A stretch of 64,000 nt of DNA, from positions 1-64,000 of the forward strand of contig JBLWGC010000085.1 in the NCBI GenBank assembly GCA_048772705.1, read 5' to 3'. The DNA comes from Leidyana gryllorum EB-2025a. Taxonomy: Eukaryota; Apicomplexa. A program made the translations under genes and the position numbers. Positions 53,850 to 64,000 of this stretch are shown piece by piece (within the stretch, counting starts at the first letter, position 1; each line of letters opens with the position of its first letter). The notes under the pieces are model-generated. The model ran no database searches and had not been told where the DNA came from. It was given only the letters and a program-made list of their open reading frames with translations.

Positions 53850-56800
53850 TCAGGAAAGAGCCTGGGAGAGAGCCGAGAATGCCAACGCAGCTGCGGTGAC
53901 CGCCGCTGTAGCTGCTGAGGAGTCTGCTGCTGCAGCTGCGGAGGAGTCTGCTGCAGCTGCGGAGGAGTCTGCTGCAGCTGCGGAGGAGTCTGCTGCAGCT
54001 GCGGAGGAGTCTGCTGCAGCTGCGGAGGAGTCTGCTGCAGCTACGCATTGGTTGGGGGGAGGGTTACAGGAGCTCGCTACATGAGTTTCGTCACAGACGA
54101 GCTCAGTCACCAGGTCCAGCTGTTGGACGGCATCCGCAAAACCCAGTTTGGCTCCTTGGCTCAACTCCCAATCAATAACGTCCTGATAACCCTCAGGGCG
54201 CATTACGTTGTCCCAAGTCGTGACGCAATCGTCCTTGAGGGTGACTAAGGGTTGGCAATCTTCCGGCTTTGACCCGTTCCTCCAGGCCCTCGAAACTTCT
54301 GAGTCCACTTTCGACAACACTTGCCATTTACGGAGGAACTCTTTGTAAATGCGCCCATCGGAGTCGTTTCCGTTCGGGGACACACAAATCCTAATTGTGG
54401 TGGTGGGGATTGCATCGTTCTTATCCAAGCTAGTCCCCTCCGTGTGCACTATCCAATCGTAACGGTCGACTTCCTCCATAAGTTGGGCCAACTGCGACAG
54501 CTCGGCTTCTGTGAGTGGTTTGTTGACTGCTTTGTCAATGACAGCGGCCTGCAGTGCGCTCCTTTGCAGACACAGCCGGGGGTCGAGCAATCTCGAAATG
54601 GTGGCAGGCCACTCATGGGGGGCTATCCTATCCAGAGCCTCCACCAAGGCTTCTATGACCTCTCGCGAAGGAATTGTGTTCGACTCCGAGAACACTTCTG
54701 CGATTATCTTACCCTTGCCGACGGTCCCACGGTGTGAACTCCACTGCATAAAGTGAACGTTTTTCCCCAAAGCATCCCTGCGCGTCGTATTACCTGATAT
54801 CCAGGGAGGGGACACCGAGGTGTCGGTTGTGAGTCGTTCGGTGAAGTCCTCGCTGCGGAGGAGTCTGCTGGTAGCTCGAAGGAGTCTGCTGGAAGCTCGG
54901 AGGAGGCTGTTGGAAGCTCGGAGGCTGCTGGAAGCTCGCATTGCTTCGCGGGAGGGTCGCAGGACACCGCTCGACGACGCCAAGGGTCTCCAGGACAGAA
55001 GTTCTCAGGCCCAGAATACAGCTTTCGTAGGACCTGCGAGAGATCGCTCGCAGAGCCGGGAGGGCGCATTACGTTGTCCCAAGTCGTGACGCAACCGTCC
55101 TGGAGGGTGACTAACGGTTGGCAGTCTTCCGGCTTTGACTCGTTCCTCCAGGCCCTTGACACTTCTGAGTCCACTTTCGCCAAAACTTGCCATTTACGGA
55201 GGAAGTCTTCGTAAATGCGCCCGTCGGTATCCTTTCCGTTCGGGGACACACAAATCTTGAATGTTGCGGGGCGGATTTCATGGTTCGCATCCACGCTTTC
55301 AGCATCCGTGTGCACTGTCCAATTATAACTGTCGACTTCTGCCATATGTTGGGCCAACTCCACCAGCTGGGCTTCTGTGAGTGGTTCGTTCACTGCTTTG
55401 TCAATGAAAGCGGCCAGCACTCCGCTCCTTTGAGTACACAGTCGATCGTGGAGCAAAACACCAATAGAAATGGGCCACTCATCTTTGCTTATCCTGTCGA
55501 AAGCCTCCACAAAGGTTTCGAAGACCTTTCGCGAAGGAATTCTGTCCGAATCCGAGAACACTTCTGCGGTTATCTTACCCTTGACGAAGGTCTCACGGTA
55601 TGAAGTCCACTGCAAATTCTTTCCAAAGCATTTCCACTCGTCGAATTACCTCAAATCCAGGGACGGGACACCGAAATGTCGGTTGTGGCGCGTCCGGTAA
55701 AGTCCTCTCTGCGGAGGAGTTTGCGGGAGGTTCGCATTGGTTCACAGGAGGGTCACAGGAGCCCGCTAGACCACGCGTGGCGGCCTCAGCTTCGTCACAG
55801 ACCCGCTCAGTCATCTGATCCAGCTTTGGGATGACATGCGCAAAATCCATTTGGACTCGTTGGCTCGACTGCCGATCAGTATGGTTCCGATTGCCGGGAG
55901 GGCGCAGTACGTTCTCCCAAGTCGTGACGCAATCGTTCTTGAGGGTGACTAACGGTTGGCAGTCTAGCGGCCTTGGCCTCCTCTTCCAGTTCGATGTAAC
56001 CCATGAACCTACTCCCGCCGCAGCTTGCTTCTCACGGAGGAAGTCTTCGTAAATGCGCCCGTCGGTATCCTTTCCGTTCGGGGACACACAAATCCTAATT
56101 GTTGCGGGAGGGATTTCATAGTTCTCATCCAACCTGTCAGTATCCGTGAACACTCTCCAATTGTAACTGTCGACTTCGGCCATATGTTGGGCCAACTTCT
56201 TCACCTGGGCTTCTGTGAGTTGATCGTAGACTGCTTTGTCAATGACAGCGGCCAGCAGACCGTTTCTTTGAGTACACAGCCGGGGGTCCAGCAAACGCGG
56301 AATAACGGAAGCCCACTCACAGGGCTTTAACCTATTGAGGGCGTCCACAAAGGTTTCTATGACCCCTCGCGAGGGAAACTTGTCCGACTCCGAGTACAAT
56401 TCTGCGGTTATGTTACCCTTCACAACGGTCCCGCGGTGTGAAATCCGCTGCATAAGTGAACGTCTTTCCGCAAAGCATTCCCGCACGTCGTATTACCTCA
56501 AATCCAGGGACGGGACACCGAAGTGTCGGTTGTGAGTCGTTCAGTAAACTTCTCGCCGTTCTCCTCCTCTCTGGTGTTTCCTCCTTCGCCGCCCCTTCCG
56601 GCACCTTCACGTAGGCAGACAAGTAGTGGGACTACCATTGAGCACTCACTTTTTTCGCAGATGAACCCGACTCTCCTTTAGCGGAGGGTTCCAACGCCTT
56701 ATCTGCCCTCGCACCCGTTCCATCTACTACAGAGCGCTTGGTGCGCGTGTTGGCGCCTTCCGAAGTGCCCTGTTTCGGGGCTAAGTTCTCTTTAGGGAAG

Positions 56801-57427
56801 GCTTTGGACGTGGTTCCTCCCCCCGCGCGTTGGACGTCTGCAGCGGCTTGCGCTGGGTCCCTCGAGTTTGACACTCGGTGATTCGCTTTCTTCGTCCCAT
56901 TCTGTGCTATCTTTCACCCCACTGCTCAGCTTTCCACTCACCTGTGCCGGCGTCTCCAGGTGTATTGGGGCACTCATGTGAGCTGTACCTGTGGCCGCCG
57001 AGTGGGTTCCGTTATTCACAATTCCCGGGCTCCCATTCCGTACTTGCGAAGGCCATTGACGCTTTGGACGACTGGGCGGAGCCGGCCTTGGTGCGGCCGC
57101 ATTGCTTCTAGCGTTTTTTGCTGCCTTCCTTTGAGCCTCCCGAGCTCTCACCCGCTGGAGCTCGTGAGGAGTCCTTTTCACCCCCGCATGGCCGGAATCA
57201 TATTTACTCCCTGTCATCACCGTCCTCCACTGACGGGCGTCGGGGAGCGCGTGCCCCCCACCGCCATTGTTGCGTGTCACGTTGTGTGTGACGTTGTGGT
57301 ACCCGACCGGTGTCACAGGTGCGATGGGCACTGTGAAGTTACCAGCAGCCACCAAAGTCGTCAACAATGCGTCATCAAATTCGTTGCGGTGGCCATTCTG
57401 GGGGGGCGAACGGACGCTTGCAGTCAT
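53850..57427 (-). CDS. M5: M-superfamily protein with three tandem exon-encoded domains
   Basis: Six exons: 57427-56942, 56901-56650, 56604-56497, 56447-55650, 55609-54794 and 54743-53850 (1117 residues). All introns are phase 0 and 40-50 nt. The N-terminus has 'FDDALLTTLVAAGNFTVPI' and several sequons. Exon 3 ends 'PTLRCPVPGFE'. Exons 4, 5 and 6 each encode one copy of the same domain of about 270 residues: 'SHRGTVVKGNITAE', 'LTEAQVKKLAQHMAEVDSYN', 'ICVSPNGKDTDGRIYEDFLR', 'CQPLVTLKNDCVTTWENVLR'. The first two copies end in the exon-3-like 'FRCPVPGFE' or 'PRCPLPGYQ'. The last ends in an Ala/Ser repeat. Thus an exon plus its intron was triplicated. No signal peptide or membrane span; function unknown. 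Splice ends are canonical and recur at each junction ('gtaatacgac'). Confidence 0.75.
53917..54045 (-). repeat. 21-bp minisatellite encoding Ala/Ser repeats at the M5 C-terminus
   Basis: One 24-bp and five 21-bp units of the type 'gaggagtctgctgcagctgc', read on the minus strand as 'AADSSAA' repeats. Units are almost identical. Confidence 0.92.
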
Positions 57428-58287
57428 CGCTCAAAGTCTAATTATGGGTAATCGAAACTTGATGAGGTTTAGAGTAAAAAGATCGAACAAAAGGGCTCGA
57501 AGATTTTTGAGAGAGTCGTCTGTCACTGGGAAAGTTTGCTCGACAGCGGGGGAAGCTGCGCCGATCTGGGCAATGTGTCCACACACAGACACTGATGGGG
57601 AGAGATTGATAAAGACATCATGTCACGACTCATTCTGGACACAGAAGTGAGTCGAAAGCGAACTCCGATAGACGCAGAGGCGGCCGTCGCATGAGAGCGA
57701 GTTGGCGGCCCATCAATCGGCTTTCAGTCACTTCCGGAGAGAGGTGTACCTGAGTAGGGCGAGTACTGTCCATCATCAATGTTCGAAAAACATCACCCCC
57801 ACGAAAAGATCTCAAGCCATACGTCAAAGTCGCCTTGTCGGGGGCAGAAAACCTCCGTCGACGTTGTCCGCACGAACGTCTGGTGATGTGCGGGCGGCTG
57901 TATCGTTCCGCCATCGTGGGCCGTCTTGCGTGGCAGTCTGCGAGAGAGCTTCATGGATGCTCTCTCGTGCCTCAAAATTGCGACGCTGGTAGGCTGAGGG
58001 AGCGGTGGCTAGGTTCTGAGAATCATTTCATACCGCTGTCTCGTCGGCTGACCAAGGATCATCAATAGATTGCTGACGACCTTTGTGAGAGGTTATGTTC
58101 AAAGGAGACGACTGGCAATACTTAGGCGTGGAGACGGCCCATCGATGTTTTAGTTACAATGGCTCGCCACCGACGCGAATGAATGCGGTCAACTTTCGGT
58201 CACAGCCATTTCAAATTGGGAGTGGGTGCGACGGACAAGGGTGTTGCCAAATAGCAAAGGACAGTTCTGCGCTCCCAGTCGCTGCAA
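57428..58287. other. Spacer between M5 and M6
   Basis: 860 bp upstream of M5 and downstream of M6. The frames are short and overlapping without conserved features; no repeat or RNA gene was recognised. The M5 promoter should lie in the first part (57.43-57.7 kb). Confidence 0.4.
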
Positions 58288-60109
58288 TCAGGGAAGGACT
58301 CTGTGGAGCACCGCCGACGCCGCTGCCGACAACACGGCTGTAGCGGCCGAGACACTCGCTGTAACTGCGGGGGAGGCAGCTTCCGCTGCAATGGAGGCCG
58401 CAGCTGCGACTGTGGAGGAGGCAGCTTCCGCTGCAATGGAGGCCGCAGTTGCAACTGTGGAGGCCGCCGCCTGCGCAGTCGTGGACATACCATCTTGGCA
58501 CCCGATAAGCTGTGTCACAACTTCCAAGTTAAACCCAATGTCAGCGAAATTCAGTCTCTCAGGCCGCTTGATTATATAGTCCAGTCCCGCCCCGAGGGGA
58601 GGCCAGAGTATGTCTTGCCAAGTCCGAGTTTCACACTTCGAACTCGTAGGGACCGGCTGCATATTCTCTGGCAACTTCCTCGCCTCCTCCCACCTCGCTG
58701 TGACCTCTGATCTCACCCCCGACTTGTACTGCACCTCACAGAGGAGGTCCTTGTGGAGCTTCACTTCAGCCGCCTTTTCTTGCGGGCTGAGATTTCGTCC
58801 GTTCCTCTCCATATGAATATTAATCTTTGTGGGGAGAGCGATACCGTCGGGAGTAGAACGCCAGGTATTAACATTTGTCTTCATGTGCCAGTTGTAGTCC
58901 CCCACATCTGACATACCTTGGGCCATCGTCTGAATCTGCGCGTTTGAGAGTTCTTGGTTGGCTGCTGTGTGAATAAAAGCGGCCTTCAGTCCTTCGGCCT
59001 CAATTCCCAGGTTCTTTTCCGCATATCTCAGCGCAGTGGGAAACCGATCTTCTCTCGGTAACCCATTCAGTGCATCCAGAAGGATGTTAATCATATAATT
59101 CGGAGGCGCAGTACCGGAGTCCGATATCCATTCGGTCGTCATGTTACCTTTCCGGACGATCTTGTGGTGTTCCACCTGCACAAAGTAAAAGTCTCTCTTG
59201 GCTCGATCCCACATATTATATCACCTGATGGCTCTCGTACGACCCAAGTTCTTCCTCATAGGATGCTTCCCAAGTCCAGTTCCACGCTCCCCACTCCACC
59301 TCTGCTTTTCCCTCTCCCTTCGCGAGCGAATTCGTATTTTGGAAGCTGTCACTTAAACACTTACTGCCTTATCAGCGGGTCCCGACTGCTCGTTGCCTCC
59401 CGAACTTCCCTGTTTCGGGCCCGACCCTTCTTTGGCGGAGGGTTTGGCGTCGGAAGCTTCACTTTTGTTACCCTCGTCTCCTGCGGAACGCGTCTGATTC
59501 CCCGTTCGGCCGCCCTTCAAACTTTTCCCGCCTCTCTCCTGCGATGTGTGATCAATCAGACGTTTCAGCAGTTCAGTCACCTGTGCCGGAATGAGAAGGT
59601 CTGACAGAGGGGTGATGCCCCGAGGCGGCTGGTCACTCCTATCCACCTCCTATGAGACTTGACCAACCCAAGACACAAGATTTCCTTACTGCACGCGGAG
59701 TGTTGAGTTTAGCTGGAGCACTTGGCTGGTTGGGGGGAGCTCGAGACTGAGGTTTCGGAGCGCTGGAGGTTGAGTTCCGTCCGGGGGTGGGAGGGGCGCT
59801 TCGAGCGGCTCTGTGAGCAGCGTCCCTCCCCATCTTCCGGATTACGCGTCTTTTCTGCTCGTGCTCAGTCTTCACTCTCTGATTCCCGTGCGAAACCCAA
59901 ACGTATCCAGTCTGCTGTCTCTGTCTCTGTCGAGCGTCGGGGAGGGGAGCCATAGGGCCCCCACCGCCAACAACTGTGAAATTGTGCCCCGTGGGCATAG
60001 GTCCGATGGGCGCTGTAAAGTTGCCAGCGGCCACCAGTGTTGTCAACAATGCGTTGTCGGACTTGTTGTGTTGACCATTCTGTCGATTTGAGCGGATGGT
60101 TAGAGTCAT
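58288..60109 (-). CDS. M6: single-domain member of the M5-like subfamily
   Basis: Five exons: 60109-59690, 59649-59581, 59538-59365, 59299-59225 and 59175-58288 (541 residues). All introns are phase 0, 40-61 nt. An ATG at 60133 is in frame, but 60109 aligns with the M5 start ('MTLTIRS' against 'MTASVRS'). The N-terminus has 'DNALLTTLVAAGNFTAPIG'. The intron after 'IPAQ' is at the same place as in M4 and M5, but here it is 42 nt with no stop, so intron retention would keep the frame. The core domain in the last exon ('HHKIVRKGNMTTEWISDSG', 'ELSNAQIQTMAQGMSDVGDY', 'CETRTWQDILWPPL') is a diverged relative of the M5 units. The tail is Ala-rich with a 15-residue repeat. Function unknown. Confidence 0.7.
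58373..58465 (-). repeat. 45-bp tandem repeat in the Ala-rich tail of M6
   Basis: Two units starting at 58373 and 58418 share 'ggaggcagcttccgctgcaa' and 'tggaggccgcag'. They encode Ala-rich 15-residue units similar in character to, but different in sequence from, the M5 tail. Confidence 0.85.
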
Positions 60110-60175
60110 TACTTCAATCCGATCGGAAGGCAATCGAGGTGAGAGTCGTTACGAGTGTAAATGACAAAGAAACTT

Positions 60176-60573
60176 TTAGATAGTTTTCAGACACTCAATG
60201 TCGGCTTTCTCTTTCGTGTGACAGAACATAGCGGCCAGCGGCTTGGCGTTCATATTGGGCTCGGTAGTGTTTGAGGACAGCTGCTGGCACCTCTCGACCA
60301 TCGCAGCCTCCATGTAAACTATTGGAACACTCGACTTAGGGTCAATCGAGAACACTGAAAGCAATGTTGCCCACTTCTGAGCACATGACGGGGTCGAGTA
60401 CGGCGACAAGGCAAAACAGATACATTGATGGAATGATTTCCCGTGAAGTTGTCGTGCAACGACACCATGTCTCCAATCTGGAGCTTCACCGGACACTTTT
60501 GTAGAAAGAGGGATTCGGAGTTGAACGGGGTAAAAGTCGGTGCTCTCAGCGATTTTTTTTCTGAGGGTGCCAA
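60176..60573 (-). CDS. Small two-exon hypothetical protein
   Basis: Exon 1 60573-60424 and exon 2 60376-60176 give 116 residues; the 47-nt intron is GT-AG and phase 0. I do not recognise it. The sequence has a basic start ('MAPSEKKSLRAPTF'), a middle 'VKLQIGDMVSLHDNFTGN' and a second-exon helix 'KWATLLSVFSIDPKSSVPIV'. The C-terminal half has several Cys and Met. There is no signal peptide or membrane span and no similarity to the M domain that I can see. It lies 42 bp from the 5'-most in-frame ATG of M6 on the same strand. Support is only the good splice pair and continuous frame. Confidence 0.45.
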
Positions 60574-61178
60574 ATGGGCGGCGTGGTGTCCGTCAAGTCA
60601 TATGCAGCAAGAAGGTGTACAGAAGCGGGCAAGAACAGTCCACCTATCGATATCCGAAGGTGTCAAGCCCACAACCGGATTGTCGCTTTTGCCAATAGAG
60701 TGGGATATCGATGGCTTGTCAGACTGTTCTCCCAGCATTCCCGCCAGCCGGGGCCAAAAGAAGCATAGGCCGGACGTTGGGGGCGCAACAACCTGTCACA
60801 ACGTTGAGCGGAGGGCTTTGTCTGTGTCGGCGAAATTTCGGTGCCCTCCGCAAATGTACCCAAACATCCCCACAGCCCAAGCGCGCCGACTCCGTAACCG
60901 GGGAAGGCGCGCCCATTGGCTTGTCATTAACACAGAGGGCATTTAGCAGGGAGTATAATCCTCCTTGGTTCTCTGCTGTGGAGCCGATTTGCCTGCCGGG
61001 GATGTGGACATTTTTACATCTTTACTGTGCGGTAACTGCGAACTCAATGCAACGCCCAGGCGTGAGCCATTTTGAAAAACAATCTGTGTTAGCGAATAAT
61101 ACAGTCTCGCTTTGTTAGGGCTGGGGTGACGCTTTCGGCAACACCGTGTCAAATAGTCCATGGCAGCAGACTGGGTGA
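60574..61178. other. Spacer between the small gene and M7
   Basis: About 600 bp with only short plus and minus frames lacking conserved features. It must hold the 5' control region of the 60.2-60.6 kb gene. No repeats or RNA genes were seen. Confidence 0.4.
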
Positions 61179-62113
61179 TCAGAGGTACTCTTCACAAATA
61201 GCGTGAATAAGTGCCCTCAATGATGGCATTTTGGCATTCTTGACCATTTCAACCCAACTCTTGACATATCCTTGATCGGCGCTGGCTCCAGAGACTGAAT
61301 AACTGACACCCCCCGATTCACCGCCATAACGCTGTGTCGCTGTCACAATGTCATTGACCTGTGCGATGGCCGCACCGTTGCAAACGGCCTGTGTCCCAAT
61401 GGTGATTTCAACATCGAAGCGTCCCTTCGATGTCCAAGTGTTGATGTGAAGAGGATAATTACTCAATGTCTCCAACTCCTGGAGGAGGTCCATTTCTTTT
61501 GCCGTTGGCACATCCTGTGAATCGCTGGCGCGGCCGAGCACAAGGAGCTGCAATAGAGCTGACGGACTCAGTCTAGAATTCTCCTGAAGTAGAGAAGTCA
61601 ATGTCGTGGCCGCGGTTTTGCCTCCAGCTCTCAACCACTCCGTTAGGGCAAGCACACTATGTGAGCCCACTCTGCCGCTCGGAACATTGACCGTCAGATT
61701 GTAGGTGAATTTCGACGAAATTCGGACGCGAGCCGTCCATCGTATGCCCCACTCAGTCCAACGACTATAGATTCGGTCCGGTCCAGCCTGGAGAGTTGGC
61801 ACCCTCGTCAAGCGAGCCTCACCCAGTTCTGGATCGTACATTGGGAACATCATGTCCCCCATCTTCGCGGAAATATTCGAAACATTAGGTGTGAATTCAT
61901 CCTTACCAATTGTGGAGTCGTCATCAACCTCACATGTCCACGGTTGGGGGCAGGAGTGGAAGGAACACTCTCACTCTGTGCGGTTTCATAAAAGTCAGCT
62001 GCACTTTCGCTTAACCCGGTCGCTCCACTCGCCACTGAGATGACAAGTCGCAGAGACAGCTTGTTCGCGACTCGAGCCTGAGGCCAGCATCGTATGGAGC
62101 AGACACCTGGCAT
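61179..62113 (-). CDS. M7: small divergent M-superfamily candidate
   Basis: Exon 1 62113-61907 and exon 2 61862-61179 (296 residues) flank a 44-nt phase-0 intron (gtaagg ... gaag). The second exon contains 'VLALTEWLRAGGKTAATTLT', 'LSPSALLQLLVLG', 'AKEMDLLQELETLSNYPLHI' and 'GRFDVEITIG'. The order of helix, helix, short strand matches the M core ('LTEAQVKKLAQHMAEVDSYN' followed by 'ICVSPNG' in M5). Identity is low and judged by pattern only. Exon 1 ('LSLRLVISVASGATG') may correspond to the N-terminal 'ALLTTLVAAG' motif. There is no clear signal peptide. It is the last gene I can support in the window. Confidence 0.55.
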
Positions 62114-64000
62114 GTTAAAAAGCGCGACTTTGAAAATACGTCTAAAATTTCAAAACGACGCCAAAGTACACAATTTCCCAGATTAAACGATTTACAGAAC
62201 GCCATCGCATCGCATCGACTCCACAATTTACGTTTTTACCCTCCCGACACCTGCAAGACGGTCAAAGACTGCGAGTAGTGCGCTCGATGATGTTCACATT
62301 TGGGGCATACTGCCATGCCGCCGCGGGCGAGTGCGATGGTGTCCCATCAGGATTGCCGCGACCTCCTCGATCTCCGCATTTGAACGCCATCTGAATAATA
62401 ACCTCTCCAGCGGGTGTAGCCTAAAAACCTCAGTAGTTGGTCTCCAGTCCAGACGGTGAAAACCGTTCTCCTGGCGATCGAGTCTCGCCCCAGTTCGATG
62501 ACTCTCATGGGGCCCTTCCCAGTCTCACTTGGTGGAGATTCAAAAAATGCAGCCGTTAGCATCAGATATTGGCTTCACGAAGTTGAATCGCAGCCGTGAC
62601 ACTCTCGATCGGAGACTTAGGTCAGACCGCGAGACCCGTGAAGTGTCGTTGACCGACATTACAAAGGAGGTTAAATAATTCGAGGGAGTACCCAAGCGCT
62701 TTGCCATAAACAAAGTCGCTCTGTCGGTGTCGAACCGAGTCCCGTCCGCCCTGTCATAAAATCTCAGATGGAAGCATCACGCATTGTTGATACTTTCGGG
62801 AGCGTCACCAGAGTGCAAAGGCTGCTCAGCTCCCTGCCCACCTCTTCCTGATCAGGTGAAATGCAATCCGCAGGTAAGTTAAAAATTGCCGAATTTTCAA
62901 ATGCAAGGGGACTTCGTTATGTCACTCGAAGCTACCGTCCCAGGCGACAGTTTCTCTATCCCTACAAGCATGAGTCGTTACAAGAGTTGTGTCGATGTCA
63001 AGAGCTTAGCATCCTGAAGCTCGAGTTTTGGTTTCTGGCTGGCTAGCAGACATCATGAGAACAGGAAGACCAACAACCTTCGACATCAGACGTAGTCAGC
63101 CCATCGGAAAGATCAACTGGGCTGAGACGAAGTGATTGATCATCACGAGAAAGTCCTGTCTGCAACGGAGAGTAACCTTCGGATGCACCTGGTGCTGAGA
63201 ACTAAAACAAAATAAAGGCAGCCAATATTCTATAGATTGATGGTTGATTAGAGAGAAGACATAGGGCAAATCTTTCAGGGTGGGGGGCGAGATAGACTTA
63301 CCAACGGCATTCCCGCCCAGATCACTGCAACCAGGCGGGGGACTAAAGCCGACGGCAAGTAAATCGAAGTGTTAGGATAGCGCGACGAAGACTCTGGTGG
63401 AGGAAACACGGTGGGGATAGTGAATGGCTACGAATCTGGTGAGATGGACGTTGAAGTTCCCAAGGAGAGAGAGCATTATGATCATGGAATGACCTGACTG
63501 GGGAGAGAGCCTAATGAAAAGCATTCTGTTGGACTCAATCCAAGCGTTACCACCGATCGAAAGAGGGAGGAGCTTCGTGTTGTTTCATTCCTCACCTCCG
63601 AGAATACCCACCAACTCGAGAGTTTGCACATTTGAAGTTATTGAGAGAGATAGTCTAAGGTGTAAGAAGTTGTTAAAGATCAGATGTGTATCAAGCCCAT
63701 GCGTTAGAGGTAACTCCTTACGCTAGAGACTAGAGCCGAGTAGATCCAGTGAATAACTCAACCATCAGATTTCAGACATCGAGGTTCTGTAGGTCGAATA
63801 CATCGGAAAGTGTGGTGGCGACTAAGCTTTCCGCTACAGTTTCACGGAGACTTCTCCATAACAACACTACCAAAGTGCAATACGATTGTCGCCGAGCTCG
63901 ACCGGAAAGAGCCATCTGAGAGAGTGCTGACTCAGAGTCTCTCCACACAGCTAGATAGGGAGTACCCCCTATCGCGGCTGGTGATCCATTTGAGAAATAT
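62114..64000. other. Terminal gene-poor stretch
   Basis: No gene supported. A 71-codon minus frame at 62347-62562 has no conserved features. At about 63655-63770 the plus strand carries 'tgcgttagaggtaactcctt' and 'gtagatccagtgaataactc', diverged relatives of sequences at 36185-36245, so a weak fossil of the same repeat family is present near the window edge. Confidence 0.45.

Noticed and set aside
53758-54084. Plus-strand frame of Glu/Ser/Ala repeats
   Set aside because: Antisense of the M5 Ala/Ser tail repeat.
61050-61080. 'gagccattttg' resembling part of the dinoflagellate spliced leader
   Set aside because: Only about 10 bases match by eye and the flanks do not; not a spliced-leader RNA gene.
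1-64000. tRNA, rRNA, snRNA genes and CRISPR arrays
   Set aside because: None recognised by eye. A covariance-model scan would be needed to exclude small RNA genes.

Overview
The window looks like nuclear DNA of a protist. The best fit is Perkinsus, or a close relative on the perkinsid/dinoflagellate branch; this is inference from gene style, since no species marker is present. The evidence is that conserved eukaryotic genes are split by very short introns (mostly 37-65 nt, GT-AG with an occasional GC-AG), that gene spacing in the housekeeping part is extreme, and that the rest consists of lineage-specific multigene families I cannot match to anything known. GC content is middling, and no prokaryotic features (operators, Shine-Dalgarno sites, CRISPR) were seen.

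Positions 1-14.6 kb are a dense housekeeping block. It holds the 3' end of a zinc alcohol dehydrogenase (+), exosome subunit RRP45 (+), glutamine-dependent NAD synthetase (-), LSm5 (+), then a same-strand (-) chain read from high to low coordinates: condensin II subunit CAP-D3, proteasome lid deubiquitinase RPN11, a secreted GDA1/CD39 apyrase and NAD-dependent glycerol-3-phosphate dehydrogenase. A secreted aldose-epimerase-like protein (DUF4432 type, +) closes the block. Stop and start codons of neighbours are separated by only 2, 7, 10, 13, 14 and 28 bp. Exon structures were worked out by hand and are phase-consistent for nearly all of these genes, including all 13 exons of CAP-D3.

Positions 14.8-34.8 kb (+ strand) carry two unknown families. 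The first is a tandem array (units A-G) of multi-exon genes sharing a core ending in a 'LP(R/P)K' motif and, in most, a helical C-terminal domain. Units A, B and D read through cleanly, C has an in-frame stop, E is shifted, and F and G are relics, so decay increases along the array. The second family is a pair of large single-exon paralogues (P1, P2) with a helical head, a low-complexity middle and a basic coiled segment, plus faint relics of further copies.

Positions 35.2-36.3 kb form a strand-switch zone with old retroelement-like repeat fragments; a second copy lies at 46.6 kb and a weak one near 63.7 kb.

Positions 36.7-62.1 kb (- strand) hold a second, larger lineage-specific superfamily, M1-M7. 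M1 is a 1763-residue protein with sixteen 54-aa repeats, half of them almost identical at DNA level. M5 is built from three tandem copies of one exon-encoded domain with identical phase-0 introns. M1-M3 and M4-M6 share a short N-terminal motif, and most members share a C-terminal helical domain, so I propose that they are one superfamily. This is the most novel content of the window. The spaces between contain intergenic duplications, a long fold-back structure at about 52 kb, and decayed copies.
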